This document shows, piece after piece, positions 23,745-35,015 of a stretch of 64,000 nt of DNA. The notes beneath the pieces are model-generated. The model made no database searches and was not told the DNA's origin. It saw nothing but the letters and a program-made list of their open reading frames with translations. A program made the position numbers and the translations under genes. Location: positions 7,280,843 through 7,344,842 of the forward strand of contig NC_092044.1 of NCBI RefSeq assembly GCF_003086295.3, written 5' to 3'. Source of the DNA: Arachis hypogaea. Lineage: Eukaryota > Streptophyta > Magnoliopsida > Fabales > Fabaceae. How positions within the stretch are numbered: the first letter of the stretch is position 1; the number at the start of each line of letters is the position of its first letter.

Positions 23745-25837
23745 TTACCTTATTATTTTCCAAAACATCACAAGCATCACCAACATCCCACAAATGGCTA
23801 TGACTTTGACAATTCTTGATAGTTCTCTGACAAAGGATTCTCTACCCCATTTCTTGTACAAGACATGAGATAACCCAAAATGATCGAACATAGCTATTAG
23901 AGCCTCATCAAGAAGGGAACTCATGCCTCTAGCTGTATAGAAACTGCAACTATCAAATACATTAACTAGTTGTTCCTTTTGCTCCCCCTTAAAAACTGAT
24001 GCAATGTCTAGAACAATATGATTCCCCTGATAATCTGATCCATTACAACTCAATCTTAACACATTTTGAATTGCTGCATTAGGATTCTTCTCGAGTTTTT
24101 GCAGAACATTATCCCATTCAGTTTCACTCTTGGAACAAAGAAAAGAACCCAATACTTTTAAAGCTAATGGGACACCTTTGCAGTAGGTAACTGCTTTCCA
24201 TGATAGCTCTTGGTATCCCCTTTTTGGATAGTCTTGATTGAACGCATTCAAGCTAAACAATATAAGGGAATCTTGAAAATCTAACACCTCCATCTGATGA
24301 AATTTTTCAACTCCTTTTTTCAGCACACTCTTGTCCCTTGTTATCACAATGATTCTACTTCCTGCACCATAGCACTGAAGGTCCCCAGCTAGGTATTCTA
24401 ATTGTTTTGAGCTACTCACATCATCAAGAACTATGAAATTTCTTTGTCTGCTGAGCCTGCACTTTGAAGTTGTATTTGCCATGGTATTTTCGCAATCTTT
24501 TCCTTGTAACAACTCCAAGTAAAGTTGATTTCGCAACTCATCTAGTCCCCGCCCATACTTTTCTGATCTTTCCCGAACATTTCCTAGGAAGCAGGAACCT
24601 TCATACTGATGAGAAAGTTCCTGATATAAAAGTCTTGCTAAAGTTGTTTTGCCCAATCCTCCCATCCCACAAATCCCAATTATTCCCGTTTGTTCATCAG
24701 GAACTGAACTTAATAACATTTCTAACTTTTCATGATTTTTATCAACACCAACTAAACTCTTGACATCCTTATGCAGGCAATGATTATTCAGCTCTCGCAA
24801 AATATCTTTGACAATCTTTTCAACAAGTTCAAAGTCGTCCCTACAGTATGAATAAATAATTAAAAAAAAAAAAAGAAACATAGCCAGGAGCAGATAAGAT
24901 TTACTGCATTATATAACCAGAAATTAAATTGAATTAAAAAGTCAAACAATTATTTCGTATTACAATCGATCATCTAAACAGCTATTTCTCAATTAAAAAT
25001 AATTCATCCTTACCTACAAGAGCCGGAGTCCCAGCCATCTAAATCCGCTATTTTGGCGAGAGCTTCCATCCATTTCAGAAGATTGTTAATGTCACTCTGC
25101 AAGTGAGACTTGAATTTTTCATTGAAACTTACTAGCTGCTTTCGCACATCTGATGGATCCACACCATAAAACACAGGTATAACTTTCCTTCCGCACTCCA
25201 TTATTTTCAATAACTCGTGAAGGCACCAACTTGAGGTAACAAAATTCTCTGACAAGATGATAACAGATATAGACGAATTTTCAATAGCTCTTGTAAGAGA
25301 ATCCAAGATGCAATCCCCTTTGTGAAGCTCATCATCAATGAAGGTTTTTATTTGGTTTTGATTCAGAGCTTCGACAAGATGGGAACTGAATCCCGTACGA
25401 ATGTCCTTCCCTCTAAAGCTGATAAACACATCATACTTCCAAAGATTCGAAGATAGCCTATTAGAGTTTGGCTTAACCGAATCGAGAGGTTTGTTAGGGT
25501 TTGGGAAGAGGAAGAGTCTCATGCGGGCGAATCTAGGGGAATCGCGGTAGAGTTGATCGAACTCGAGCATCATGTTATGAAGGTCTCTGTCGTTGGTGAC
25601 GGAGACGAGAGCATTGAGGTCATCGCTGCCGGGGACTTGGTATTTGAAGAAGTTGTCGCGGTTGGAGGCGCCGTCAAAAAGGCTGGAGATTTTGGAAACC
25701 ATGGCTGTGAAGTCAATTCTGCGGTCAACATAAAGAAGCTTATTGGTTCCATCGATGTAGGCGAGCTTGTTGTTGCGGCCGCGGGGCTTGATCTCGCCGC
25801 CGTAGCTGCAGAGAAACTTTGCTTCGCGGATCTCCAT
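23745..25837 (-). CDS. PB1-TIR-NB-ARC resistance-like protein (639 aa, two exons)
   Basis: Exons complement(25014-25837) and (23745-24840); donor AG/GTAAGG, phase-2 intron. Exon 1 encodes a PB1 domain (about 5-113; FLCSYGGEIKP, VSVTNDRDLHNM) and, after a 20-residue linker and with no membrane segment, a TIR domain (about 134-273; YDVFISFRGKDIRTGF; WCLHEL with catalytic Glu 208). Exon 2 encodes DDFELVEKIVKDI and NB-ARC: P-loop GMGGLGKTT (333-341), kinase-2 FIVLDD (410-415), GSRIIVITRD, GLPL-type GVPLAL (497-502). NB-ARC binds and switches ADP/ATP; TIR makes NAD-derived signals when clustered. At the MHD position a one-base loss turns the usual HDLVQEMG into HVLYKKWG; another frame still holds LWDVGDACDVLENNK before a good donor at 23748. 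The new tail IVKVIAICGMLVMLVMFW is membrane-like. LRRs are lost. A truncated TNL, possibly still expressed, perhaps a pseudogene. Confidence 0.82.
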
Positions 25838-26116
25838 GTATCTGAACTTAGTAGTTTGTATTCTGTGGTTTTGAGTTTGAAATTCGCATAGGCAACAGCA
25901 ACTTCAGTCGTTGAAATACTCCTTCTCTGACTGCGTGACCGGAAATTGCAAGATGACTTCCACGAAACCTCCAGGAGCGTTCGGCAACATCGGGTTTTGG
26001 GGTTTTTAAGTGAATGAAATTGTTGAGTTGCTTTCGCCGAAGATGCGGAGTAAATGTATTGAAAATTGACCTGCAACGTGTGGGACCCTCTGAATTGCCT
26101 TACAAATTTACCCTTA
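25838..26116 (-). promoter_or_regulatory. Likely 5' UTR and promoter of the PB1-TIR-NBS gene
   Basis: About 280 bp of moderately GC-rich DNA directly upstream of the ATG at 25837, then a MITE. No distinct TATA box; assignment is by position and base composition only. Confidence 0.35.
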
Positions 26117-26523
26117 CATTATGTTTGATTGAAGAGAAAATAAAAGAAAAGAAAAAAGAGGAAAAAAAAGAAGAAGGAAAATAATCATTTTCTATTGTTT
26201 GGTTATAAAGAGAAATTAGAGAAGAAAGAAAAGGGATAGAAAAAAATTGTGGGATCCACTAATTTTTTTTCTTCAATGTTGAAAAGAAAAAAAAAGAAAA
26301 ACTTATTTTTTTCTCGTAACTTCTAATATTATCCCATCACTTTTTTCAATGTATTTTATAATACAAGGATAAAGTTATCTTTCTATAATATTTCTTTTCT
26401 TCTTATTTTCCTTTTATCCAAACACATCTAAAGAAAATAAAAATCCATTCAATTTCTTTCTTTTCTTTTCTTTTCTTCCTATTTTTTTTCTTTCTATTTC
26501 TTTCTTTCCAACCAAACATAGCC
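26117..26523. mobile_element. Tourist-like (PIF/Harbinger-type) MITE (407 bp)
   Basis: The start CATTATGTTTGATTG and the complement of the end (GGCTATGTTTGGTTGG) are inverted repeats. It is flanked by TTA at 26114-26116 and 26524-26526, the 3-bp duplication typical of this class. The left half is purine-rich (GAAAA words), the right half pyrimidine-rich (TTTCTTT), so a strand would fold back. It lies within 300 bp of the start of the PB1-TIR-NBS gene. Confidence 0.6.
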
Positions 26524-26729
26524 TTAGGACGTCAACGTATTCATTCGGATTCAATTTGGTAGGAAATATTAAGATAAGAAAAGAAAATAATTTTTTATTT
26601 TTAATATTGGATTAATAATGATATTTTTTTAATATTTTTTTAATTTTGATATTAAGAAAAGTATGGAGTATAACCAGGTTATGGGAGTGTAGAGGACTTC
26701 ACGAAGATGTGACGACTATGATAAAACAA

Positions 26730-26830
26730 TCAGACGGTCCGATTTGAGCACAGTAATCGGACAGTCCGATTAAAAGCATGACAGGTGCACAAATCAGACT
26801 GTTCAATTTGTACACCCCACGCAGCAAACA
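26730..26830. repeat. Subterminal palindromic motifs, left end of MULE
   Basis: Three copies of a roughly 17-bp motif: AATCAGACGGTCCGATTT (26729), TAATCGGACAGTCCGATT (26753), AAATCAGACTGTTCAATTT (26793). Each is a near-palindrome; likely transposase-binding or structural sites by analogy with other MULEs. Confidence 0.6.
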
Positions 26831-27153
26831 TGCATGCACTCCAGTTCCTCCTGCTTGTATATTTTCATCTGAATAACCCATCCATTTCTTTCACTTTCGT
26901 TTCAATCTCCTTCATTCTCCAACCTCACCTTCACTGATTTCACTCTCCATTGATGAAATCGAACTTTGAGAAAAAAAAATTTGACCACCAGCCTTCAACA
27001 ATGTCAAGGAAAAGAAAAATAAAAAATGCCAGTCGTTCAGAGCTTCATATTACTAATTATCTTGATTATCCTAATTATGTAAGTTTTTATTTTTAAATAT
27101 TTTGATTTAATTAAAATAATAGTGATAATGTTAGAGATTAGTAGTAATAAGTT

Positions 27154-27317
27154 GGATTTGGATTTTCTAAATTTTAATTTAAAGGGTCAAGTGTGATGTT
27201 TCACCATTTATTTCATAAATGGAAATGAGAGAAAATATGAGAGAGAAACTATTTAAGAGTGAGAGATTATACTTTATCCTCTAAAGTGAAAATTTAAAAT
27301 TTAGAAGATCCAAATCC
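27154..27317. mobile_element. MULE-type MITE, family X copy 1 (164 bp)
   Basis: GGATTTGGATTTTCTAAAT at the left pairs with ATTTAGAAGATCCAAATCC at the right. Flanks TAATAAGTT (27145-27153) and TAATAAATT (27318-27326) match 8 of 9. A second copy lies at 59510-59657. It sits inside the large MULE and so is younger than it. Confidence 0.75.
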
Positions 27318-27326
27318 TAATAAATT

Positions 27327-27938
27327 ATAATAATAATGTTAGAGATTAGTATAGTAATAAATTATAGTGATAATGTTAGAGATTAGTGTAGTAACAATTT
27401 TTATTAAGATTATGGTTGTATGATAATAAATTAATTATTATTAATTGTTATTAATAGATTGTAGTAATAATTTTTATTAAAATGTGTAGGTATGAATGAT
27501 AATTAAATACTTAATATTAATTGTTATTAATAAATTTATTGTAGTATAATCTTAAAGATTATACGTGTGATAATAAATTAACTATTATAAATTCTTATTA
27601 ATATAGTAATAATTTTTATTAAGATTATAGGTATGATAACAAATAAATTAATTAGTATTAATTGTTAGTAATAAATTTATTGTAGTAGCAATTTTTATTA
27701 AAATTTAGGTATGACAATAAAATAATTATTATGAGTATAATATAAAAGATATATAAAAATTATTGAACTAATTATTTTTATTATGAGTATAATATAGATA
27801 TTTAATAAAGGATTAATGATTTATTATTGTGTGTTGTTAGAATAAAATAGAATAGTTATTTGGGATTGTTTGTTATGTTGGAAATATGAATATTAAAATT
27901 GTTTTAATATAATAATTGTTGAAAGTGACTTAATTAAT

Positions 27939-28011
<73 letters not shown>

Positions 28012-28344
28012 AATAGAAAATAAAAAATAAGAGTTATTATTATAAAATAATTTGGTTTTAGACATTAGAATATGTGATTTTAATGTATCTAAAAATAATT
28101 ATATTTATATTTAAGATTCGTTTAAGACTTATTGATAACTATTAGAATGTAAAAAATATAGATGTTAATTTTTTGTAAAATAGAGTTAGTATATTTTGAG
28201 CAGTTAATAATATAGTTGTTAACTTGATTATGTTTACTGATTATGTGATTAATGAAAATTTGATTTCATTAAATTTAATTTGTTAATTAAATAAGGTTAT
28301 ATTTGTTTAATGTGGTTTATGGCTACGTTTTGTAGGGTTTACAG
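27327..28344. other. AT-rich 5' region of the PMD gene within the MULE
   Basis: The words GATAATGTTAGAGATTAG and TTAATTGTTATTAATA recur several times at 27120-27660, so it looks like decayed local duplications. An (ATT)n microsatellite follows. No coding frame. Confidence 0.4.
27945..28007. repeat. (ATT)n microsatellite
   Basis: About 21 uninterrupted ATT units. Confidence 0.9.
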
Positions 28345-30687
28345 ATGTTACAATGTGACCACTACATGCCGCTGGATCCGTACAATCAAATAGTGGAGGG
28401 GCATTTACGGGAGACCAGCTTTTATCACGTTTCTCAGATTGGAGTTGTCCAATGTCAGTCGGCATTGGTTAATGCTTTGATCGAGAGATGGCGCCCTGAG
28501 ACTCAGACATTCCATTTTTCAGTTAGTGAGTGTGCTGTGACGTTAGAGGACGTGGCGATAATTCTTGGTCTTCCGACAAATGGTCTGCCAGTTAGAGGAC
28601 TGATACTCAGTAGTTATGAGGCGTTAGAGACTGAATGCTTAGATCAGTTCGGTGTTGCACCTAGGAAGACAGACTGTAAAGGAAACTTCATCAAGTTGAC
28701 ATGATTTCGAGGATTGAAAGATCGTTTAGTATTGGATGATGATATTCACATTCAGAAGTACGTGAAGTGCCACATAATGTTATTATTTGGGACAGTTATG
28801 TTTGGAGATAATTCTGGGATAGCAATGCCTGAAAATTTCTGCCGTTACTCCGTAACTTTACTGGGATCATACAATTTAGTTGGGAATCGACATACTTGGC
28901 ACACCTGTATAGAGCGTTGTGTAGGGCAATTCGTGTCGACTGCAAGGAGATTGATGGTCCACTAACACTTTTGCTTACATGGGCTTGGATCCGTCTACCA
29001 TTTCTTGTACCGATTCCTTGCAATTCTCGACTCTTTCCAATTGCAAACAGGTAAATTTAATTACTATCTACTTTGAAAAAGTGTAGCACGTTGTATTTTA
29101 AATTTGATTGATAAAAGTTAATTAACAATTTATCTGATGTCAGGTGACATAACTGAGAGTGTACTGATCGGCGTTACAGATTTTGTAGTCTTGCTCACTT
29201 GAGGAGAGCATTGGATGATCTGCAAGAAGGACAGGTGTATTGTAATAAATAAGTATCTGTTTTTATTTAGCCGTATTATTATTTAGTGTGTAATCCTTCT
29301 TTACTTGCATAATGTGTACAGTTTGTTTGGGAGGCTTATGCAATTGGTCGCATCGATCCAGACGTGATTCCTCTTGACATCAGTCAGCATTCGGTTATAT
29401 GGAGTGCCACAGTTTTGATTATATCTTTTGAATGCGTTGAGTGGCATTCATCTGATAGAATCAGGAGACAATTTGCTTTGACTCAGGGCATTCCTCATCA
29501 AAAGTGGGATCTAGGTGAAGCACACGGCGAAGTTCTGACAGGACCCAAGAATCAAGATTGGTCTGGCACCCACTCATTTTGGGTTATGCATTGGACAAAT
29601 TGGTATAGTCATGTTCTTGTCGAGTACATGGTGCCTTCATAGCATCATCTAGATATTTACATGCACTGGTACCGAGGTACATATAGTGTCCACTTACATC
29701 TGTCAGATCTCATATTGTAAGAGAATCAGAAGGGTAATCCTGTTCATAATCAAGATAAAAACAAGATCAACCATCGCCATCGCAACCGCCACCGCCACAG
29801 ACACAAGCACAGCAAGAGCCTTAGCAATTCACACCATATATTCCTGACACGTATTCTGCGAATTATTTTACACCGTCAGTCCCATTACATCAACAGTATT
29901 AGAGTGTCCCGCAGCAAGAATAAGGGGAACAGGGTTCATTTAGCCAACTGCTTGGATTCATGGCTCCTGTGCTAGGTTACTCACATCCAGGTAATTACAG
30001 AGACATTCCTATCGACCAGAGGGCCCATCCGAGTGGTATTGCTCCAGGTAGATTGTCATTCGATACGAGACCTCGACCTCGCACTTTCTCTGGCAATTCC
30101 AGAAGTAGAATTTCTGTTGACTCGAGTATGAGTGATGATGCCACGAGGGGATCATACAGTGGGAAACTCACGTCGTATTTCGATGGGTCTAATTCAGGAG
30201 AGCAACCAGGCAGTTGAGGATGAGGCTGATGACTATCTGGTTGACCATCCGGACGAGGATACGGATGAGGATGAGGATGAGAATGAGGATGCAGATGATG
30301 CTGATAATGACGACTGTGATGGTCCAGATGATGGTTTAGTGCCTAGTGAAGGTAAAGTAATTTATTAGTTAGACTGGTAAAATAATTTCCTTAGTTGGTA
30401 AAGTAGTTTATTGGTTAGTTGGTGAATTAATTTCCTGGTTAGTTGGTAAAGTAATTTATTGGTTAGTTGGTAAAGCAATTTCATTGTTAGTTTGGTTTGA
30501 TTAGTTGGTTATTGAATGTGTGAATGTTTTCATAGGTACAACCACAAGCGAAAAAGGAAAAGGGTATAACCTTAGAGCTGATCCCCCACGTTGGAGTGCT
30601 AATCGATTTACCTCGTCCGCTTTTAACAGGGTTGCAAAAAAATGCAAGAAATTATACAAAGATGTAAAATGGGCGATGAGAAAATGA
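28345..30687 (+). pseudogene. Plant mobile domain (PMD/MAIN-like) gene of the MULE, broken
   Basis: Exons 28345-29050, 29144-29234, 29322-30351 and 30536-30687 with GT/AG borders. Exon 1 carries the PMD core: ESFYHVSQIG-like HVSQIGVVQCQSALVNALIE, ECAVTLEDVAIILGLPTNG, DIHIQKYVKCHIMLLFG, then in a shifted frame LTLLLTWAWIRLPFLVP. Later parts read FVWEAYAIGRIDPDV, an acidic D/E stretch and the basic tail NRVAKKCKKLYKDVKWAMRK. PMD proteins occur both in transposons and in host proteins of the MAIN group; their role in the element is unknown. Breaks: TGA for the expected Trp before FRGLKD (28702), a frameshift near 28830, TGA/TAA codons in exon 2, a stop at 29640 and frame changes near 29900 and 30210. 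Confidence 0.82.
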
Positions 30688-30963
30688 TGTGTGTATTAGA
30701 CTTCCTTACTTAGAATGTGTTTGTTGTTTATTGTTTTTGGTTTGTTAAACTATGACGATGACTATGTTAATTCCTTTTATGTCATTAACTATGCTAGTGG
30801 ACTTTATGTCATTAACTATGTTACTTCACTTTACATCAGCATTCACTTTATGTCAATATATAAAAATGCCAAAGTCATACAATAACATCACATACGAAAT
30901 GCACCAATAATATATAAAAGATTGAAAGTCATACAATAACACGAAATGCAATTTGGATGGAGC
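30688..30963. other. Gap between convergent MULE genes
   Basis: Short AT-rich spacer where both genes would end transcription. Local repeats of TATGTCATTAACTATG at about 30770-30830. Confidence 0.4.
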
Positions 30964-33776
30964 TCTATTGGGTGGTCGGACTTGCACTTGCACCGCCACG
31001 TCGATGAAATCTCCTACGGCTGTGGCCCTTGGTCCCGCATTGCTTACATCGCCTAGGACCACACAACATCCGAGTGTCCATCTCATTCAAGAAACGGGTC
31101 ATCCTTGGCTGACCTTTGGATACCCGTCTGAGAAATGGATTACCTACAAATTGAGGTTCATGATAAACAGGCCATGTTGTGGGATTTCTTAGTGGCCTAA
31201 ACCTAGCTCTGGTCGAACTTGGTCCATTTTGTAAACATCATGAACATACAGTTGCCAATCCAGCCACTGATTTTCACAACAAGCAAACACATATCGGCAC
31301 GAAAGCCGGTCTACTTAGAATTCATCATAGTCACACCGTTGTCGACGTAGGTCTACTGTATACTCTACACCACTGGGACACTCACGTAATTCGAATACCT
31401 CATTCTGTTTGTCAAAGAAACTAACTTGGATGTTACCCGATGTCTGCTGATTCGCATGCAGTTTGGAGGTCACAACCTCAAAGAACACATGTTCTGCATT
31501 AATACGAGCCTTAGCCTCAGCTCTTTTTTTGGGTGAACAATTCATTAAGCCTGTAAAATGTTGCCTTAACAAGTGCAGTGGCTGAAAGACTGCGCACTCC
31601 TTTCAGTACCGAGTTGATGAATTCCACTAGATTAGTGGTCATATGACCCCATCAGTATTCCCCATCAAATGCCAAAGCATACTGCTCACGTGGAGTCCGA
31701 TCCAACCAATTGGTATAAGTCTCACCCCGCTCACGTAAATGCTGATAATGCGTCTCATACTCACGAACCGTCCTCGAATATCCTGTCAATAAAAAAGACC
31801 AATTATGAAAAACATTCATTACAATAACTGGGTTTAAGAATAACTTTAATAGTAACTATGATACCGATGTTGATGATAAGCTTCTGCAGATACAAAGCCT
31901 TAAACTTTCTCAAGAAATTGGACTCTGTGTGTCTGATACAAAACATGTGGAATGCTCTAAAAGGAGACCAAGTTCTGTTACTACGAGCAGTAGCTGACCT
32001 GATGAAATTGTGCTGATCGGAGATAAGGCCCACACTATTACATGTCACAACATGTTGTCGCAAGTTACTAAAAAAAAGTGCCAAGTCTCAGATGTCTCTC
32101 CCTCCACTATCGCAAATGCAATAAGCACGATGTTGTTATTGCCATCCTATAAAACTGCAACCAACAAGCAGCCCTTATATTTTTTATACAAATGAGTTTC
32201 GTCTACCTATACTATTGGCTTGCAATGTATGAATGCTCTAATACAAGGGTAATAACTCCATAAGACTCGGTGTAGTACACAAATATTAGGAATCAAGTCA
32301 TCTCCCTGGTACATAGGCATTGTTTCAAAATGAACGACTGTTGATGGCTCCTTATGACACATGGCCTCAAACCATATGGACAAAGCTTCGTACGAAGATT
32401 CCCAACCTCCAAAAATTGACTTCACTGCCTTCTGTTTTGCCAACCATGCTTTGCGATAACTTATGGTGCAGTTAAACTTTGACTGTACTTCCGCAATCAC
32501 TTATTTCACCTTTATAGATGGGTCAACTTCTACCAATGGCTTTATTGCTTCTACAATTGTGTTGGAATCCAGTTTCGAATGATCTTGATGAGAAATGATA
32601 GCCCTAGTACAGGTGTGACTACCATTGTACCTTCTTATCTCCCAGCAGTACTTCTTGGACATTTTGCTAACCCTGATAAGCCAATCACAACCTGCGTCGT
32701 ACTCGGTACATTTAGCATAGAATGTCGTCGGTTCTGACTCATGCACCTGATAATCGACATCTCTATGGATGGTATAATCTTTCATCACCTTAATTACCGC
32801 CTCTCTATAACTGAATTCCATTTTCACGGTGAATCACTATCCGTCATAACAGAAAGCTCTGCTGCAATCACACCACAAAATGTATATTTTGATAAATAAT
32901 TCTTAAATATGTGTCTCATTAATAAAATTTATCTATGATCCGTAAATCAAGAATAAATCGTTTAAAAGATAATAAATTAATCAACTAGGTAATCAAATGA
33001 TATTTAATAAATTAATAATCACACAAAAATGTGAAATACTAAATTCCTCAACATACATATTTACTTGATAATTAAAAATTAAATAATTATTAATTATATG
33101 CTATATTTTACCTATTTACCATTGCCTTAAATATTTGTCTCAAACTCAAAACTTATGTATAAATCATAATTTAAAATTATTACATACCTGCATTTATATA
33201 TTGAGGAAACTCTGGTGCATGCATGGCCTCCAAATCCAACGACCACATAAAAGTCGGCTCCTCAAACGGATACTGGTTTGCTAGTGCATTTGCCACATCC
33301 ACAACATCTTCCGCCATAGCATCGTCAGCTTGATCTTCGTCTACACCCGGATCAACGACCTCATAGTTACTTTCAAACTCTTCCTCGTTATAACTGTTGT
33401 AATCTTCCAATTCAATATCTCGGTCCGCTGTAGATTGCTCGAACTCAATATACAGTTTGATGAACGATATTCGGGACTAACTTTCAAGATACATTGAAAA
33501 CATTTCTTGCATGCTCACTTCATCAGTCACGTATTTTGTTTGAACTTGAACGAACCCACCAAATACAGATATAGGATATCTGTACAAAATACACGACACT
33601 CTCCTAGATATTTGAGAATTCATCTTCTTACAAATCATGCCTTTTAATTCTTCAAATGACAGTGTGAACGGAATTATAATATCTAATAGATTTTCACACA
33701 CAAATTTCACTCCTTCAGATGTTTGTAATAAAATTTGGCCATGATAATACACTTGTAACATCACTTTATCATCCAT
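30964..33776 (-). pseudogene. MURA-type (MuDR) transposase of the MULE, broken
   Basis: Exons complement(33188-33776), (31865-32861), (30964-31782). Exon 1 starts MDDKVMLQVYYHGQI and holds an acidic region. Exon 2 holds the MuDR DNA-binding domain (GCDWLIRVSKMSKKYCWEI, YNGSHTC) and the MULE core with catalytic-type Asp in VDETHLY and ISDQHN and the IRH of CIRHTESNF. Exon 3 holds a SWIM zinc finger that lost ligands (CDYDEF...SCRYVF instead of C-X-C...C-X-H) and a knuckle [14 protein letters not shown] missing its last Cys. In-frame stops include TAG after MYLES (33479), TGA before VIAEVQ (32500), TAG before VDETHL and TAG in VAVL-DGNN; a frameshift lies near 32810. Intact, it would excise and insert the element. 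Confidence 0.86.
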
Positions 33777-33884
33777 GATAATAGAGAAGAAGAGAAAGAG
33801 CATAGACGAGCTTCAGAGATTCGAAGAGTGTGAGAAGAAGAAGATGAAGTGGATGGCTCAGTTTTGGAGTTGGTATATACAAAA

Positions 33885-34210
33885 CTAAAATCAGACCGTT
33901 CGACCGCTTTTTTGATGGTTCAAATTTTTTGAACACTTAAATCAGACAATCCGATTAGTGGCACGGCCCGCCAAAAAAATTTGTTTGCGAGAAATAGGTG
34001 GGTCCGATTTCATTGTCCAACAAAAATTTTGTCCTGCAGCCTAGAAATCGATGGGTCCAATTTCTTTGGACAAAAGAAATTTCACTCTCCATGCATGAAA
34101 TCAGTGGGTCCGATTTCTTTGCAAATAAGATATATGCTTAGCACAAATCGGACGGTTCGATTTGTGTCCCCTCTCACCTACAAGAAATCGGAGCGTCCGA
34201 TTTCTTTCCG
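33885..34210. repeat. Subterminal palindromic motifs, right end of MULE
   Basis: At least six copies of the same motif family as the left end, for example AATCAGACCGTTCGAC (33890), AATCAGACAATCCGATT (33942), AATCGGACGGTTCGATTT (34145), AATCGGAGCGTCCGATTT (34186), plus GTGGGTCCGATTTC repeats. Confidence 0.6.
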
Positions 34211-34272
34211 TCAGCTAACTGCCGTTACAACAGTGTAAAACTCTCCTAACATCCATAACCCGGCGTTACACC

Positions 34273-35015
34273 AAACTAGGTGTCATATAAAAAAAAATTA
34301 GCCTTTTTTTTTAATTGTGAACTGCTGTGATATTGTTTTAAAAACAAGTGTAATAACCTGTGTCATGCACATGATAAGATTGAAATTATAATTCTAAGTT
34401 GTTTTGTTAAAATTAATTTGAATTATAATAATTTGATTAATAAAAAAAATAACATGTTATGCATTGTTTGTTTTTTCTTAATTTAGTGTTAAGTGTATTA
34501 ACTCCAAAATAGTTATTAGTCGATTTTAGTAATTTACTTTCTTCAATAAATCAGACATATATATTCAATGTGACCATAAATAGCCTACTAATACTTAAAC
34601 TCACCAACAAATTTTTATATGTTATGTTACTGTCAAGTAAGGACATATTAAAATCAGCTCAAAATGAACAATAAACTATTAGAGAGAATTTTAATGCACA
34701 AAGTTCTTCAATAAATAATAAATAATTTAAACCCACTAAAAAATAACTCAACACTCTCCTTTGATGTCTGAAAAACATATACCTAAATAATATTATATCA
34801 ATGTTAATATACAAAATTATATGATCAACGTAATTTTAAAATAGTTTATCAAGAGAATAAAATGATACAGATTTTTATGATAATTTTAATATTCTCAAGT
34901 TATAAATGTAGAATAAGAATGGATTACCCATTAGAACCTAAAATTTGTCAATTTTTTTAATTGATAGTAATAAATTTTAATAAATTTGATTAAGAGAATT
35001 AGAATTCCCTTTTCA
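34273..35015. other. Intergenic, AT-rich
   Basis: No sustained frame or repeat supported. It may include decayed Helitron 3' sequence, but no CTRR end with hairpin was identified. Confidence 0.4.

Larger units (their letters stand above)
26665..34272. mobile_element. Two-gene Mutator-like element (about 7.6 kb), nearly whole but inactive
   Basis: The left end (GGAGTATAACCAGGTTATGG then GAGTGTAGAGGACTTCAC) and the complement of the right end (GGTGTAACGCCGGGTTATGG then ATGTTAGGAGAGTTTTAC) are inverted repeats. Inside both ends are repeated short palindromic motifs of the form AATCGGACGGTCCGATT. The element carries a PMD gene on plus (28345-30687) and a MURA-type transposase on minus (30964-33776) in tail-to-tail order, as mudrA and mudrB lie in MuDR. 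Both genes are broken. A clean 9-bp target duplication was not found (GAAAAGTAT versus AAACTAGGT), so the ends may be off by a few bases or old. Confidence 0.75.

Noticed and set aside
25553..26076. Open frames overlapping the PB1 exon on both strands
   Set aside because: No domain; explained by the GC-richer coding exon on minus.
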